Source of the DNA: Stomoxys calcitrans
Taxonomy: Eukaryota > Arthropoda > Insecta > Diptera > Muscidae
Length of the DNA: 64,000 nucleotides
Reading direction: 5' to 3'
NCBI RefSeq assembly: GCF_963082655.1
Contig: NC_081552.1
Span: 64,354,589 to 64,418,588 of the forward strand
The notes under the pieces are model-generated. The model did not search any database. It was not told the DNA's origin and saw only the letters and a list, made by a program, of their open reading frames with translations. This document shows positions 1 through 12,002 of the stretch, piece by piece (position 1 is the first letter of the stretch; every line of letters begins with the position of its first letter). A program made the translations under genes and the position numbers.

Positions 1-497
1 CCCAAGATCGGTTTATATGGCAGCTATATCAGGTTATGGAACGATTTGAACCATACTTGGCACGGTTGTTGGATATCATAACAAAACACGTCCTGCAAAA
101 TTCATTCCAATCGGATAAGAATTGCGCACTCTAGAGGCTCAAGAAGTCAAGACCCAAGATCGGTTTATATGGCAGCTATATCAGGTTATGGAACGATTTG
201 AACCATACTTGGCACGGTTGTTGGATATCATAACAAAACACGTCCTGCAAAATTCATTCCAATCGGATAAGAATTGCGCACTCTAGAGGCTCAAGAAGTC
301 AAGACCCAAGATCGGTTTATATGGCAGCTATATCAGGTTATGGAACGATTTGAACCATACTTGGCACAGTTGTTGGATGTCATAACAAAACACGTCGTGT
401 AAAATTTCATTCCAATCTCAGACGAATATTTCGAGTAGTTACAAACAGAATGACGAAATTAGTATACCCTCCATCTTATGGTGGAGGGTATAAAAAG
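1..497 (-). mobile_element. HINE type A, array and head without GTCY block
   Basis: Reads as a minus-strand DINE-1/Helentron-associated element entering from the left edge. Three near-identical ~152-bp monomers (starts near 1, 153, 305) run straight into the head sequence at about 415. The (GTCY)n microsatellite and the block beside it are missing, so an internal deletion joined a monomer to the head. The head ends at the CCATCTTATGG hairpin near 470-495. The tail lies outside the window. Open frames here come from the monomers and are not genes. Confidence 0.85.
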
Positions 498-514
498 AAA
501 CTTCTCACTTTTTT

Positions 515-1850
515 TATACCCTCCACCATAAAATGGGGGGTATACTAATTTCGTCATTCTGTTTTAACTACTCGAAATATTCGTCTGAGACCCCATAAAG
601 TATATATATTCTTGATCGTCGTGAAATTTTATGTCGATCTAGCCGTGTCCGTCCGTCTGTCCGTCCGTCCGTCCGTCTGTCTGTCGAAAGCACGCTAACT
701 TCCGAAGGAGTAAAGCTAGCCGCTTGAAATTTTGCACAAATACATCTTATTAGTGTAGTTCGGTTGGTATTGTAAATGGGCCATATCGGTCCATGTTTTG
801 ATATAGCTGCCATATAAACCGATCTTGGGTCTTGACTTCTTGAGCCTCTAGAGTGCGCAATTCTTTTCCGATTGGGATGAAATTTTGTACGACGTGTTTT
901 GTTATGATATCCAACAACTGTGCCAAGTATGGTTCACATCGGTTTATAACCTGATACAGCTGCCATATAAACCGATCTTGGGTCTTGACTTCTTGAGCCT
1001 CTAGAGTGCGCAATTCTTATCCGATTGGAATGAAATTTTACACGACGTGTTTTGTTATGACATCCAACAACTGTGCCAAGTATGATTCAAATCGGTCCAT
1101 AACCTTATATCGCTGTCAATAAACCGATCTTGGGTCTTGACTTCTTGAGCCTCTTGAAGGCGCAATTCTTATCCGATTGGAATGGAATTTCGCACGACGT
1201 GTTTTGTTACGATATCCAACAACAGTGCCAAGTATGGTTCAAATCGGTCCATAACCTGATATAGCTGCCATATAAACCGATCTTGGGTCTTGACTTCTTG
1301 AGCCTCTAGAGGGCGCAATTCTTATCCAATTTGAATGAATTTTGGCACGTAGTATTTTGTTATGATATCCAACAACTGTGCCAAATATGGTTCAAATCGG
1401 TTCATAACCTGATATAGCTGTCATATAAACCGATATGGGATCTTGACTTCTTGAGCTTCTAAAGGTCGCAATTATTATCCGATTTGCCTGAAATTTTGTA
1501 CGACGGATTCTCTCTTGACCATTAACATACGTGTTTATTATGGTCTGAATCGGTTTATAGCCTGATATAGCTCCCTATAAATCGATCTCTCTATTTAACT
1601 TCTTGAGCCCACAAAGGGCGCAATTCCTATTCGAATTGGCTGACATTTTACACAGGTCTCCAACATAATATAATTTAATTGTGGTCCAAACCGGACCATA
1701 TCTTGATATCGCTCTAATAGCAGAGCAAATCTTTTCTTATATCCTTTTTTTGCCTAGGAAGAGATGCCGGGAAAAGAACTCGACATATGCGATCCATGGT
1801 GGAGGGTATATAAGATTCGGCCCGGCCGAACTTAGCACGCTTTTACTTGT
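515..1850 (+). mobile_element. HINE type A, full-length
   Basis: Complete element. The head starts TATACCCTCCACCAT, the GTCY microsatellite is near 640-685, about six monomers follow, and the tail has the TTCGGCCCGGCCGAA palindrome and ends TTTTACTTGT. The last two monomers (from about 1490) are of the distinct terminal types seen in the same order in other copies. It sits head-to-head with the preceding minus-strand copy, separated by only ~17 bp. Confidence 0.9.
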
Positions 1851-1911
1851 TAATAACTAAATAACTTGTAAATTTTTTTTTGTACTTTCCTTCCTTTTTT
1901 AAATTTTTTTT

Positions 1912-3080
1912 TATACCCTCCACCATAAGATGGGGGGTATACTAATTTCGTCATTCTGTTTGTAACTGCTCGAAATATTCGTCTGAGACCCCATAAAGTA
2001 TATGTATTCTTGATCGTCGCGATATTTTATGTCGATCTAGCCATGTCCGTCCGTCCGTCTGTCTGTCGAAAACACGCTAACTTCCGAAGGAGTAAAGCTA
2101 GCCGCTTGAAATTTTGCACAAATACATCTTATTAGTGTAGTTCGGTTGGTATTGTAAATGGGCCATATCGGTCCATGTTTTGATATAGCTGCCATATAAA
2201 CCGATCTTGGGTCTTGACTTCTTGAGCCTCTAGAGTGCGCAATTCTTATCCGATTGGAATGAAATTTTACACGACGTGTTTTGTTATGACATCCAACAAC
2301 TGTGCCAAGTATGATTCAAATCGGTTCATAACCTTATATAGCTGTCAATAAACCGATCTTGGGTCTTGACTTCTTGAGCCTCTTGAAGGCGCAATTCTTA
2401 TCCGATTGGAATGGAATTTCGCACGACGTGTTTTGTTACGATATCCAACAACAGTGCCAAGTATGGTTCAAATCGGTCCATAACCTGATATAGCTGCCAT
2501 ATAAACCGATCTTGGGTCTTGACTTCTTGAGCCTCTAGAGGGCGCAATTCTTATCCAATTTGAATGAATTTTGGCACGTAGTATTTTGTTATGATATCCA
2601 ACAACTGTGCCAAATATGGTTCAAATCGGTTCATAACCTGATATAGCTGCCATATAAACCGATATGGGATCTTGACTTCTTGAGCTTCTAAAGGTCGCAA
2701 TTATTATCCGATTTGCCTGAAATTTTGTACGACGGATTCTCTCTTGACCATTAACATACGTGTTTATTATGGTCTGAATCGGTTTATAGCCTGATATAGC
2801 TCCCTATAAATCGATCTCTCTATTTAACTTCTTGAGCCCACAAAGGGCGCAATTCTTATTCGAATTGGCTGACATTTTACACAGGTCTCCAACATAATAT
2901 AATTTAATTGTGGTCCAAACCGGACCATATCTTGATATCGCTCTAATAGCAGAGCAAATCTTTTCTTATATCCTTTTTTTTGCCTAGGAAGAGATGCCGG
3001 GAAAAGAACTCGACATATGCGATCCATGATGGAGGGTATATAAGATTCGGCCCGGCCGAACTTAGCACGCTTTTACTTGT
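1912..3080 (+). mobile_element. HINE type A, full-length (tandem partner)
   Basis: Complete head, short GTCY block (about 2044-2070), five monomers and tail. Nearly identical to 515-1850 but one monomer shorter. The ~60-bp AT-rich spacer after its tail is the same as the spacer after the previous copy, so element plus spacer was duplicated as a ~1230-bp unit. Confidence 0.9.
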
Positions 3081-3141
3081 TAATAACTAAATAACTTGTA
3101 AATTTTTTTTTGTACTTTCCTTCCTTTTTTAAATTTATTTT

Positions 3142-4458
3142 TATACCCTCCACCATAAGATGGGGGGTATACTAATTTCGTCATTCTGTTTGTAACTGCT
3201 CGAAATATTCGTCTGAGACCCCATAAAGTATATGTATTCTTGATCGTCGCGATATTTTATGTCGATCTATCCATGTCCGTCCGTCCGTCTATCTGTCGAA
3301 AACACGCTAACTTCCGAAGGAGTAAAGCTAGCCGCTTGAAATTTTGCACAAATACATCTTATTAGTGTAGTTCGGTTGGTATTGTAAATGGGCCATATCG
3401 GTCCATGTTTTGATATAGCTGCCATATAAACCGATCTTGGGTCTTGACTTCTTGAGCCTCTAGCGTGCGCAATTCTTATCCGATCAGAATGAAATTTTGC
3501 ACGACGTGTTTTGTTGTGATATCCAACAACTGTGCCAAGTATGGTTCAAATCGATCCATAACCTGATATAGCTGCCATATAAACCGATCTTGGGTCTTGA
3601 CTTCTTGAGTCTCTAGAAGGCGCAATTCTTATCCGATTGGAATGGAATTTCGCACGACCTGTTTTCTTACGATATCCAACAACTGTGCAAAGTATGGTAT
3701 AAATCGGTTTATAACCTGATATAGCTGCCATATAAACCGATCTTGGGTCTTGACTTCTTAAGCCTCTAGAGGGCACAATTCTTATCCGTTTTGAATGAGT
3801 TTTTGCACGAAGTATTTCGTCATAATATCCAACAACTGTGCCATGTATGGTTGAAATCGGTCCATAACCTGATATAGCTGTCATATAAACAGATCTGGGG
3901 ATTTGGCTTCTTGAGCTTCTAGAGGGCGCAATTCCTATCCGATTTGGCTGAAATTTTGCATGACGTATTTTATTTTTACTTTCAACAACTGTGTCAAATA
4001 AGGTTCAAATCGGTTCATAACCTGATATAGCTGCCATATAAACCGATCTGGGATCTTGACTTCTTGACCCCTAGAGGTCGCAATTATAATCCGATATGCC
4101 TGAAATTTTGTACGATGGATCCTCTCATGACCATCAACAAACGTGTTTATTATGTTCTGAATCGGTCTATAGCCCGATACAGATCCCATATAAATCGTTC
4201 TCTCTATTTTACTTCGTGAGCCCCAATGGGCGCAATTCTTATACGAATTGGCTGAAATATTACACAGGTCTCCAACATATAATTTAATTGTGGTCCGAAC
4301 CAGACCATATCTTGATATCGTTTTAATAGCAGAGCAACTCTTTTCTTATATCCTTTTTAGCCTAAGAAGAGATGCCGGGAAAACAACTCGACAAATGCGA
4401 TCCATGGTGGAGGGTATATAAGATTCGGCCCGGCCGAACTTAGCACGCTTTTACTTGT
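3142..4458 (+). mobile_element. HINE type A, full-length
   Basis: Head, short GTCY block (3274-3297), monomers and tail all present. The leading part matches 1912 onward, but the central monomers differ, so this is not a simple third copy of the tandem unit. Its last two monomers belong to the variant carrying 'ACTTCGTGAGCCCC', also seen near 21950, 44190, 51750 and 56320. Confidence 0.9.
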
Positions 4459-4568
4459 TTAAATTTCTTTATTATATTATTTTACTCAATTTTTGTTTGA
4501 TTTTGAAATAAGAATTATTATTATTAATGCAATAATTTAAATTTAATTATTAATTATTTAATTATATT

Positions 4569-6135
4569 ATATCCAGACTCTTATAGTTCCCGATGTCTGG
4601 AAAATGAGCAGAGAGATCCCGCTACTGATGCCTGATACCGATCTTCCTTCTCTCACCAGTAGCAAAGATGCTTGAGGCATTACTCCTTTTGAGTTTTCAT
4701 TCGCCGAGCATCATGTAGGATTTCAAAGACTGCATAGCGCAACAACTGCTATGCATGCCATCACCGCGAACATATGCCGTGGCTTCAATCAGCCCAGGCC
4801 ATGTGATAGGACGGTCCTCGTGGCACTGGCCCTATCGAAGGCATTCGACACGGTCGGCCATGCCAAACCATTTGAGGACATCGCCAAGACGTCCCTCCAG
4901 CCAGGCCTGAAACGTTGGGTCGCGAATTATCTGTCATTTGTGGAATTTAGAAATAAGAAGTCGAAGCATCGTAGAGTGAAACAGGGAATTTCCCAAGGCG
5001 GGGTGATATCTCCGGCACTATTAAACCTCTACCCATCCTCCATTCTACCCCCTCCGGACGGAATAGAGTTCGTATCATATGCAGACGATAATACGATCAT
5101 GGCATCAGGCTCCCGAACATTTGATGACATCTGCGATAGGTTGAACGTCTACCTCAATGAAGTTGCCTCATATTTCGCTGCAAGAAATCTGAAGATATCT
5201 GTCATTAATTCTTCAGTCACATTGTTCACTAGAAAAACGAGTGAGGTGAATACCGGGCTGACTGTGATGGTCGATGGAAACATGATTCCGACTATCAAAT
5301 GTCCCAAAATACTTGACGTCACATTTGACTGCTCTTACACATTCTCCCCACATGCCACAGCACTTTGCGATAAAGTCAGAAGTAGAAACAAGGTCCTCAA
5401 GTCACTTGCCGGCAGCTCACAAAAAAACCTTGTTGACCACATACAAAGCAATTGGCCGGTCTGTGGTTAATCATGCAGCGCCAGTGTGGTCTCGTTAGCT
5501 CCATGACACGCAGTGGAATAATATTCAGATCTGTCAGAATGCCGCCCTCTGAACTGCTACGAGCTGTCTCCTCAGTTCTCACGTGGACCACCTGCATCAG
5601 GAGACAAAGATCCTACAAGTGCGAAGACATAACATGCTCTCTAAGCAACGATCGCAGAGGCCATCCAAATCATCATCTTGTGGAAAAATATCCACAGTCT
5701 AGAAACCTTAAGATCTACATGATCTAGAGCGTGAGGTCCAGCGCTATCGGAGAGAACCTCTAGATCAAGCGGCACATGAAGCGGGTCTAGACAATATTCA
5801 TGCAAACACGGTAGCAGATGCGGTAAATGGCTGCCGGGTGAACGAAGTCCTCAGAGAAGGACCGCCTCCCATTGTACCTGAAGTAATTGATCTCCCCGGC
5901 AAGCCAGAGTAGTTCTGGCTCAATTACGTTCCGGCAGATGCAGCCGCCTCAACTACAGAGCAAGGATTGATGCCGACATACAAGACATGTCCCGATTATA
6001 ACCAGGGATCACATGACACACGTCACCTGTTTAACTGCCCAGCCAAACCCCAGAGTTCCTGGATCTGGACACTAAACAGAATTAAGCAGACGAAAGATAA
6101 AACACAACAGACTGCTACAACAACAACGATAGCGG
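4569..6135 (+). pseudogene. Jockey-like LINE ORF2 fragment (reverse transcriptase)
   Basis: A 5'-truncated non-LTR retrotransposon copy. The longest frame (4751-5470, 239 aa) holds RT motifs: SKAFDTV near residues 29-35, QGGVISP near 83-89, and the catalytic YADD box at residues 110-113 (nt 5078-5089). The first catalytic Asp of motif A is replaced: the sequence reads LALSKAF where LDxSKAF is expected. Upstream sequence from 4569 matches the linker and first RT region of the copy near 25000, but with stops and gaps. After 5420 the homology shifts frame (LLTTYKAIGRSVVNHAAPVW at 5430-5490), then again to a segment containing GHPNHHL. A Cys/His-rich C-terminus lies near 5985-6050 (CPDYNQGSHDTRHLFNCP), and a short CAACAACAA stretch ends the element. 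It would copy element RNA into DNA at a nicked target, but it is dead. The endonuclease domain is absent. Confidence 0.88.
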
Positions 6136-6189
6136 TCGAACTCGTAAGGATAGCCTACCTAAATTGCGCACAGTTACTTCTTAGTGATG

Positions 6190-6655
6190 CAGGTCGTTTG
6201 GGATTGCAAATGGGCCATATCAGCTTAGATTTGGATATAGAAGCCCATAGAAGTCCTGGTTATGCACGGTGTATTTTGTTACGACTTCTACCAATCATGT
6301 TAAGTATGGTCTAAACCGGTCTACAACCTGATATACCTCCCATATAAACCGATATCCTGATTTGATGTCTTAGACCTCTGGAAACAGCAATTCTTCTTCG
6401 ATTTGGCGGAATTTTGAATTTTTTGGTTATGACTTCCACCATCCATCGTAAGTATTATCCAAATCGGACTATAACCGTAAAAACCGATCTCTCCGTTAGC
6501 CTTCTGCGGCCTTTAAAAACTTAAAATTTCCCCTGTTTGGTAGCAATTTGGAACGTAAGGTACAAGTACAAAATTTACTATGTTAGTCTTGTGTATATTT
6601 TTAACAGAATACATGGCGTTGGGTACTCAAGATTCGGCCCGGCCGAATTTACACA
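6190..6655 (+). mobile_element. HINE remnant, type D-like
   Basis: Starts inside the conserved 'GCAAATGGGCCATATC' block, runs through about three diverged monomers, and ends in a tail with TTCGGCCCGGCCGAA near 6630. The head and GTCY block are missing. More diverged than neighbouring type A copies, so older. Confidence 0.75.
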
Positions 6656-7321
6656 TCTATAGTTCAATTTAATCCGAAATGATTTACATAAATTTAAAAA
6701 TTTTGCAAACCCATTTCCAACAACACATTGATAGTATGTGACAATATATTGACTTTTTGTGCATATAACAAGTTTTCCATTAGCTTTTGCTTGTTTTAGC
6801 AGAAGCCATGGCAAAACTTTTTATTTGCCGCTTGCTTTGAGGCACTTAAACTTTCCATTTCCTTTTGCAATGGCCCAGTTTTTTGAGCATAGACTTTTAA
6901 ATGACATTTTCCGTTTACATTTTAGTGCCACCTATTACTTGATAATAAAAAGGATGTCGTTATTTTCGTCGCCGTCGACGTCGATGTCGTTTTCAACGTC
7001 ACCATCGTCGTAGTGGTACATATACCTTCTGAAAGTTTTTCAGTTTAAGAATTGTTATCGGAACCGTTGTCCGTCGCATGCTAGTTTTTGGGTCAAACAA
7101 ATGCAGTTTCAGGTGTTTGGTTTTGTGCACTTCCGCACACAAAAATGTTAGTGTTGACGAATGTTTTAAAGATTTTATGGCCAAAAGGATGTGACAAATT
7201 GTTATTTGGAAAAGTTTGAACTAAGCAATTGTTGGTGCAGGCACATCTGTATGCCTGTTTGTGTGCTTGTGGCAATTGTGACACTATACACCCAGTCATC
7301 TTAACCTAAATCCAAATCTTA
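6656..7321. other. Unassigned low-copy DNA
   Basis: About 670 bp with no match to the repeat families of the window. A CGTCG-rich low-complexity stretch lies at about 6957-7013. Open frames are short (under 85 codons), on both strands, and have no recognisable domain. I see no gene. Confidence 0.6.
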
Positions 7322-7396
7322 AAAAGTAAAAGCGCGTTAAGTTCGGCTGGCCGAATCTTATATACCATCCACCACGGATCGTATTTGACATGTTCT
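7322..7396 (-). mobile_element. HINE tail fragment
   Basis: Only the terminal ~75 bp of a HINE on the minus strand: AAGTAAAAGCGCG, a hairpin based on TTCGGCTGGCCGAA, then ATACCATCCACCA. It abuts the head of the next plus-strand element. Confidence 0.75.
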
Positions 7397-7409
7397 GTAA
7401 ATTACTTTT

Positions 7410-8766
7410 TATACCCTCCACCATAAGATGGGGGTATACTAATTTCGTCATTCTGTTTGTAACTACTCGAAATATTCGTCTGAGACCCCATAAAGTATAT
7501 ATAAAATGTCGTCGCGACATTTTATGTCGATCTAGCCATGTCCGTCCGTCTGTCCGTCCGTCTGTCCGTCCGTCTGTCCGTCCGTCTGTCCGTCCGTCTG
7601 TCTGTCTGTCGAAAGCACGCTAACTTCCGAAGGAGTAAAGCCAGCCGCTTGAAATTTTGCACAAATATTTCTTATTAGTGTAGGTCGGTTGGTATTGTAA
7701 ATGGGCCATATCGGTCCATGTTTTGATATAGCTGCCATATCTTGGGCCTTGACTTCTTGAGCCTCTAGAGTGCGCAATTCTTATGCGATTGGAATGAAAT
7801 TTTTCACGACGTGTTTTGTTATGATATCCAACAACTGTGGCAAGTATGGTTCAAATCGGTCCATAACCTGATATAGCTGCCACATAAACCGATCTTCGGT
7901 CTTGCTTTCTTGAGCCTCTAGAGTGCGCAATTCTTATCCGATTGATATGAAATTTTGCACGGCGTGTTTTGTTATGATATCCAATAACTGTTCCAAATAT
8001 GGTTCAAATCGGTACATAATCTGATATAGCTGCCATATAAACCGATCTTGGGTCTTGACTTCTTGAGCCTCTAGAGTGCGCAATTCTTATCCGATTGGAA
8101 TGAAACTTTGCACGACGTGTTTTGGTATGTTATCCAATAACTGTGCCAAGTATGGTTCAAATCGGTCTATAACCTGATATAGCTGTCATATAAACCAATC
8201 TTGGGTCGTGACTTCTTAAGCTTCTAGAGGGCACAATTCCTATCCGATTTGGTTGAAAATTTTCATAATGTATTTTATTCTTACTTTCAACAACTGTGTC
8301 AAAGAAGGTTCAAATCGGTTCATAACCTGATATAGCTGCCATATAAACCGATCTGGGATCTTGACTTCTTGATCCTTTAGAGGTCGCAATTATTATCGGA
8401 TTTGCCTGAAATTTTGTACTACGGATCCTCTCATGACCATTAACATGCGTGTTTATTATGATCTGAATCGGTTTTTAGCCCGATACAGCTCCCATATAAA
8501 TCGATCTCTCTATTTTACTTCTTGAGCCCCCAAAGGGCGCAATTCTTATTCGAATTGTCTGACATTTTACACTGGACTCCAACATATAATTTAATTGTGG
8601 TGCTAACCGCACCATACCTTGATATCGCTCTAACAGCAGAGCAAATCTTTTTTTATATCCTTTTTTTGCCCAAGAAGAGAGGCCGGGAAAAGAACTTGAC
8701 AAATGCGATCCATGGTGGAGGGTATATAAGATTCGGCCCGGCCGAACTTAGCACGCTTTTACTTGT
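7410..8766 (+). mobile_element. HINE type A, full-length
   Basis: Complete head, long GTCY block (about 7541-7610), monomers and tail. One monomer near 7735-7745 has lost the 'TAAACCGATC' segment. The final monomers are the usual terminal types. Confidence 0.9.
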
Positions 8767-9412
8767 TTAAAATATATAGGTGAAACATCTACAGATACAG
8801 ATGGACCGTACTTGTCACGACTATTGGAAATCATAAATAATACCACGATTAAAATTTTAGCCAGATAATTGCGTTCCTTAGAGGCTCAAGAAATTAAATC
8901 GGGCGATCGCCGATTTGAACCATTCTTGGCACAGTTATTGAAAACAATATACCTCATGGCGAATTTCAGATATATCGGATAAGAATTGCGTCCTATAGAG
9001 GCTCGGGAAATATAATTGGGAGATATTGGAGTTATGTTGGGATTTGCGCCGATATGGAACATACTTGGCAAATCTGTTGAATGATATAGAAAGCGTTATA
9101 GCACGAAATAAAAGCTAAATCCCTCTAGAGGGAGATCGGTTTAAATGGCAGCTTTGTCAAAACATGGATCGATTTGTCTTTTTTAGCATAATCGCAACTG
9201 ACCTGCACTATGGGAGAAGTTTCCAAATCTATATTTACGCCTTCGAAAGTTTGCGAGCTTTCGACAGACAGACGGTCGACGGGACGGATAGGTGGACGAA
9301 TATGTCAAAACAAACATAGAATGTCTAGACGATCAAGAATATATATGCTTTATAGGGTTGAATATCATTATTTCGATGAGTTACAAACTGAATGACGCTG
9401 TATGTATACCCT
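8767..9412 (-). mobile_element. Diverged HINE, minus strand
   Basis: Reverse-oriented monomers ('GATAAGAATTGCGTCC', 'GAGGCTCAAGAAAT') lead to a decayed GACR block near 9265-9300 and a head ending near 9410. No tail is present. Substantially more diverged than the type A copies. Confidence 0.75.
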
Positions 9413-9420
9413 ATCTCGAT

Positions 9421-9660
9421 AGCTATATTTGGATATAGCTACCAAAAAGACCAATATTTTGTTTTACAAAATTGAACAAAGACTTGTACATATTAAACCA
9501 CTCAATGTCCGTGCCGAACTTGGTTCAAATCAGACCATATTTCGAGGCAAAAATTATGCATTTTTTTCTCCGAATTATGACGTAAGGTGGTTAACATATA
9601 TATCCGAGGTGGTGGGTATCCAAAGTTCAGCCCGGTCGAACTTAACGCCGTTTTACTTGT
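9421..9660 (+). mobile_element. HINE type D tail segment
   Basis: The 3' part of a type D element. The last monomer includes 'AAAAAGACCAATATTTTG', followed by CCGAGGTGGTGGGTATCC, the imperfect hairpin TTCAGCCCGGTCGAA and terminal TTTTACTTGT. The same tail type occurs at 60450-60646 and 62940-63089. Confidence 0.8.
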
Positions 9661-9746
9661 TTTTAATTTCGTTTTTAGAAAATTCGGCGCAAAAAAATAT
9701 ATATTTCTTATTGAAAATATTTTTAATATACGGTTTCTACACTTTT

Positions 9747-11074
9747 TATACCCTCCACCATAAGATGGGGGGTATACTAATTTCGTCATTCTGTTTGTAA
9801 CTGCTCGAAATATTCGTCTGAGACCCCATAAAGTATATATATTCTTGATCGTCGCGACATTTTATGTCGATCTAGCCATGTCCGTCCGTCCGTCCGTCCG
9901 TCTGTCTGTCGAAAGCACGCTAACTTCCAAAGGAGTAAAGCTAGCCGCTTGAAATTTTGCACAAATACATCTTATTAGTGTAGGTCGGTTGGTATTGTAA
10001 ATGGGCCATATCGGTCCATGTTTTGATATAGCTGCCATATAAACCGATCTTGGGTCTTGATTTCTTGAGCCTCTAGAGTGCGCAATTCTTATCCGATTGG
10101 AATGGAATTTTGCACGACGTGTTTTCTTACGATATCCAACAACTGTGCAAAGTATGGTTCAAATCGGTCCATAACCTGCTATAGCTGCCATATAAACCGA
10201 TCTTGGGTCTTGACTTCTTGAGCCTCTAGCGTGCGCAATTCTTATCCGATCAGAATGAAATTTTGCACGACGTGTTTTGTTATGATATCCAACAACAGTG
10301 CCAAGTATGGTTCAAATCGATCCATAACCTGATATAGCTGCCATATAAACCGATCTTGGGTCTTGACTTCTTGAGCCTCTAGCGTGCGCAATTCTTATCC
10401 GATTAAGATGAAATTTTGCACGACGTGTTTTGTTACGATACCCAACAACTTTGTCAAGTATGGTTTAAATCGGTCCATAACCTGATATAGCTGCCATATA
10501 AACCGATCTTGGGTCTTGACTTCTTGAGCCTCTAGAGGGCACAATTCTTATCCGATTTGAATAAATTTTGCACGAAGTATTTCGTCATGATATCCAACAA
10601 CTGTGCCAAGTATGGTTGAAGTCGGTCCATAACCTGATATAGCTGTCATATAAACAGATCTGGGGATTTGACTTCTTGAGCTTCTAGAGGGCGCAATTCC
10701 TATCCGATTTGGCTGAAATTTTGCATGACGTATTTTATTTTTACTTTCAACAACTGTGTCAAATAAGGTTCAAATCGGTTCTTAACCTGATATAGGTGCC
10801 ATATAAACCGATCTGGGATCTTGACTTCTTGACCCCTAGAGGTCGCAATTATTATCCGATATGCCTAAAATTTTGTACGACGGATCCTCTCATGACCATC
10901 AACAAGCGTGTTTATTATGGTCTGAATCGGTCTATAGCCCGATACAGATCCCATAAAAATCTTTCTCTCTATTTTACTTCGTGAGCCCCAATGGGCGCAA
11001 TTCTTATACGAATTGGTTGAATTTTTACACAGGTCTCCAACATATAATTTAATTGTGGTCGGAACCGGACCATT
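9747..11074 (+). mobile_element. HINE type A without tail
   Basis: Head, GTCY block (about 9881-9910) and about eight monomers. It stops within the terminal monomer ('GGAACCGGACCAT') and is joined to unrelated sequence at 11075. The same truncation is seen at 15832, so the truncation predates the tandem duplication. Confidence 0.85.
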
Positions 11075-12000
11075 TGATTGAGAAAGAAGTTTTGCTGTCC
11101 AGTAATGCTTATTGAGTTATTTCATCATTCAGAAAATGTTGTAGGTAGGTTCAAATCAACTCGACCACAAAATGATTTAAATTGTTAAAAACGAGAGCGC
11201 AGAAGTATAAAAAAGGAACAACGAAAACGAATCTCGCGCCGAACGATCTTGAAGGTCATAAGAAAAGCCGTTGTACAAAATTTCTGCTAATTCGGATGAG
11301 AATTGCGCCCTCTAGCGGCTCAAGAAGTCAAGATCCAAGATCGGTTTATATGGCAGCTAAACCAGATTACGAACCGATTTAAATCATACTTAGCATAGTC
11401 GTTGGAAGTGATACCACAACACCAAGTGCAAAACTACAGCCAAATCGGATAAGAATTGCGCCTTCTAATAGCAGAAGAGGTCAAGATCCCAGATCCCAGA
11501 TATGGCATGTACATCAGTTTGTGTACTGATTTGAGCCATACTTAGCGTAGTTGTTGGAAGTAATGTCAAAACACCACGTGCAAAAATCCAGTCAAATCAG
11601 ATGAAAATTGCGCCCTTTAGAGGTACAAGAAGTCAGACCCAAGATCGGTTTATATGACAGCCACATCAAAACATGGGCTGATTTGAACCATACTTAACAC
11701 AGTTAATGATACCAAAACACCACGTGTAAAAATTCAGTCAAATCGGACAAGAATTGCCCCCTTTAGAGGCTCAAGATGTCAAGACCCAAGATCGGTTTAT
11801 ATGGCAGCTATATCAAAGCATGGACCGATTTGGCCCAATTACAATCCCAACCGACCTTTACTTATAAAAAGTATTTGTGCAAAATTTCAAGCGCCTACCT
11901 TTACTCCTTCAAAAGTTAGCGTGCTGTCCACAGACAGACGGACGGACAGACAGACGGACGGACAGACAGACGGACATGGCTAGATCGACTTAAAATGACA
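11075..12000 (-). mobile_element. HINE array, minus strand, no tail
   Basis: After ~140 bp of unassigned DNA, reverse-oriented monomers run to a GACR block at about 11930-11978 and a very short head remnant. The tail is missing. Confidence 0.8.
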
Positions 12001-12002
12001 TG

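Noticed and set aside
1801..1850. GGGTATATAAGATTCGG in the HINE tail as a TATA-box promoter
   Set aside because: The motif is part of the conserved transposon terminus and inverted repeat, with no gene downstream.
3546..4189. Recurrent predicted proteins with GPISTILGTVVGYYDEI and RSQDPRSVYM phrases as a novel repeat-protein family
   Set aside because: They are translations of ~152-bp HINE monomers on the antisense strand, occur in all frames, and end wherever a monomer variant has a stop.
6957..7013. CGTCG-rich stretch as a coding Ser-rich domain
   Set aside because: The frame is short with no homologous domain, and the pattern is simple-sequence.
7541..7610. GTCC/GTCT runs as a CRISPR-like or telomeric array
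   Set aside because: They are 4-bp microsatellites at a fixed position inside each HINE head. There are no spacers and no terminal context.
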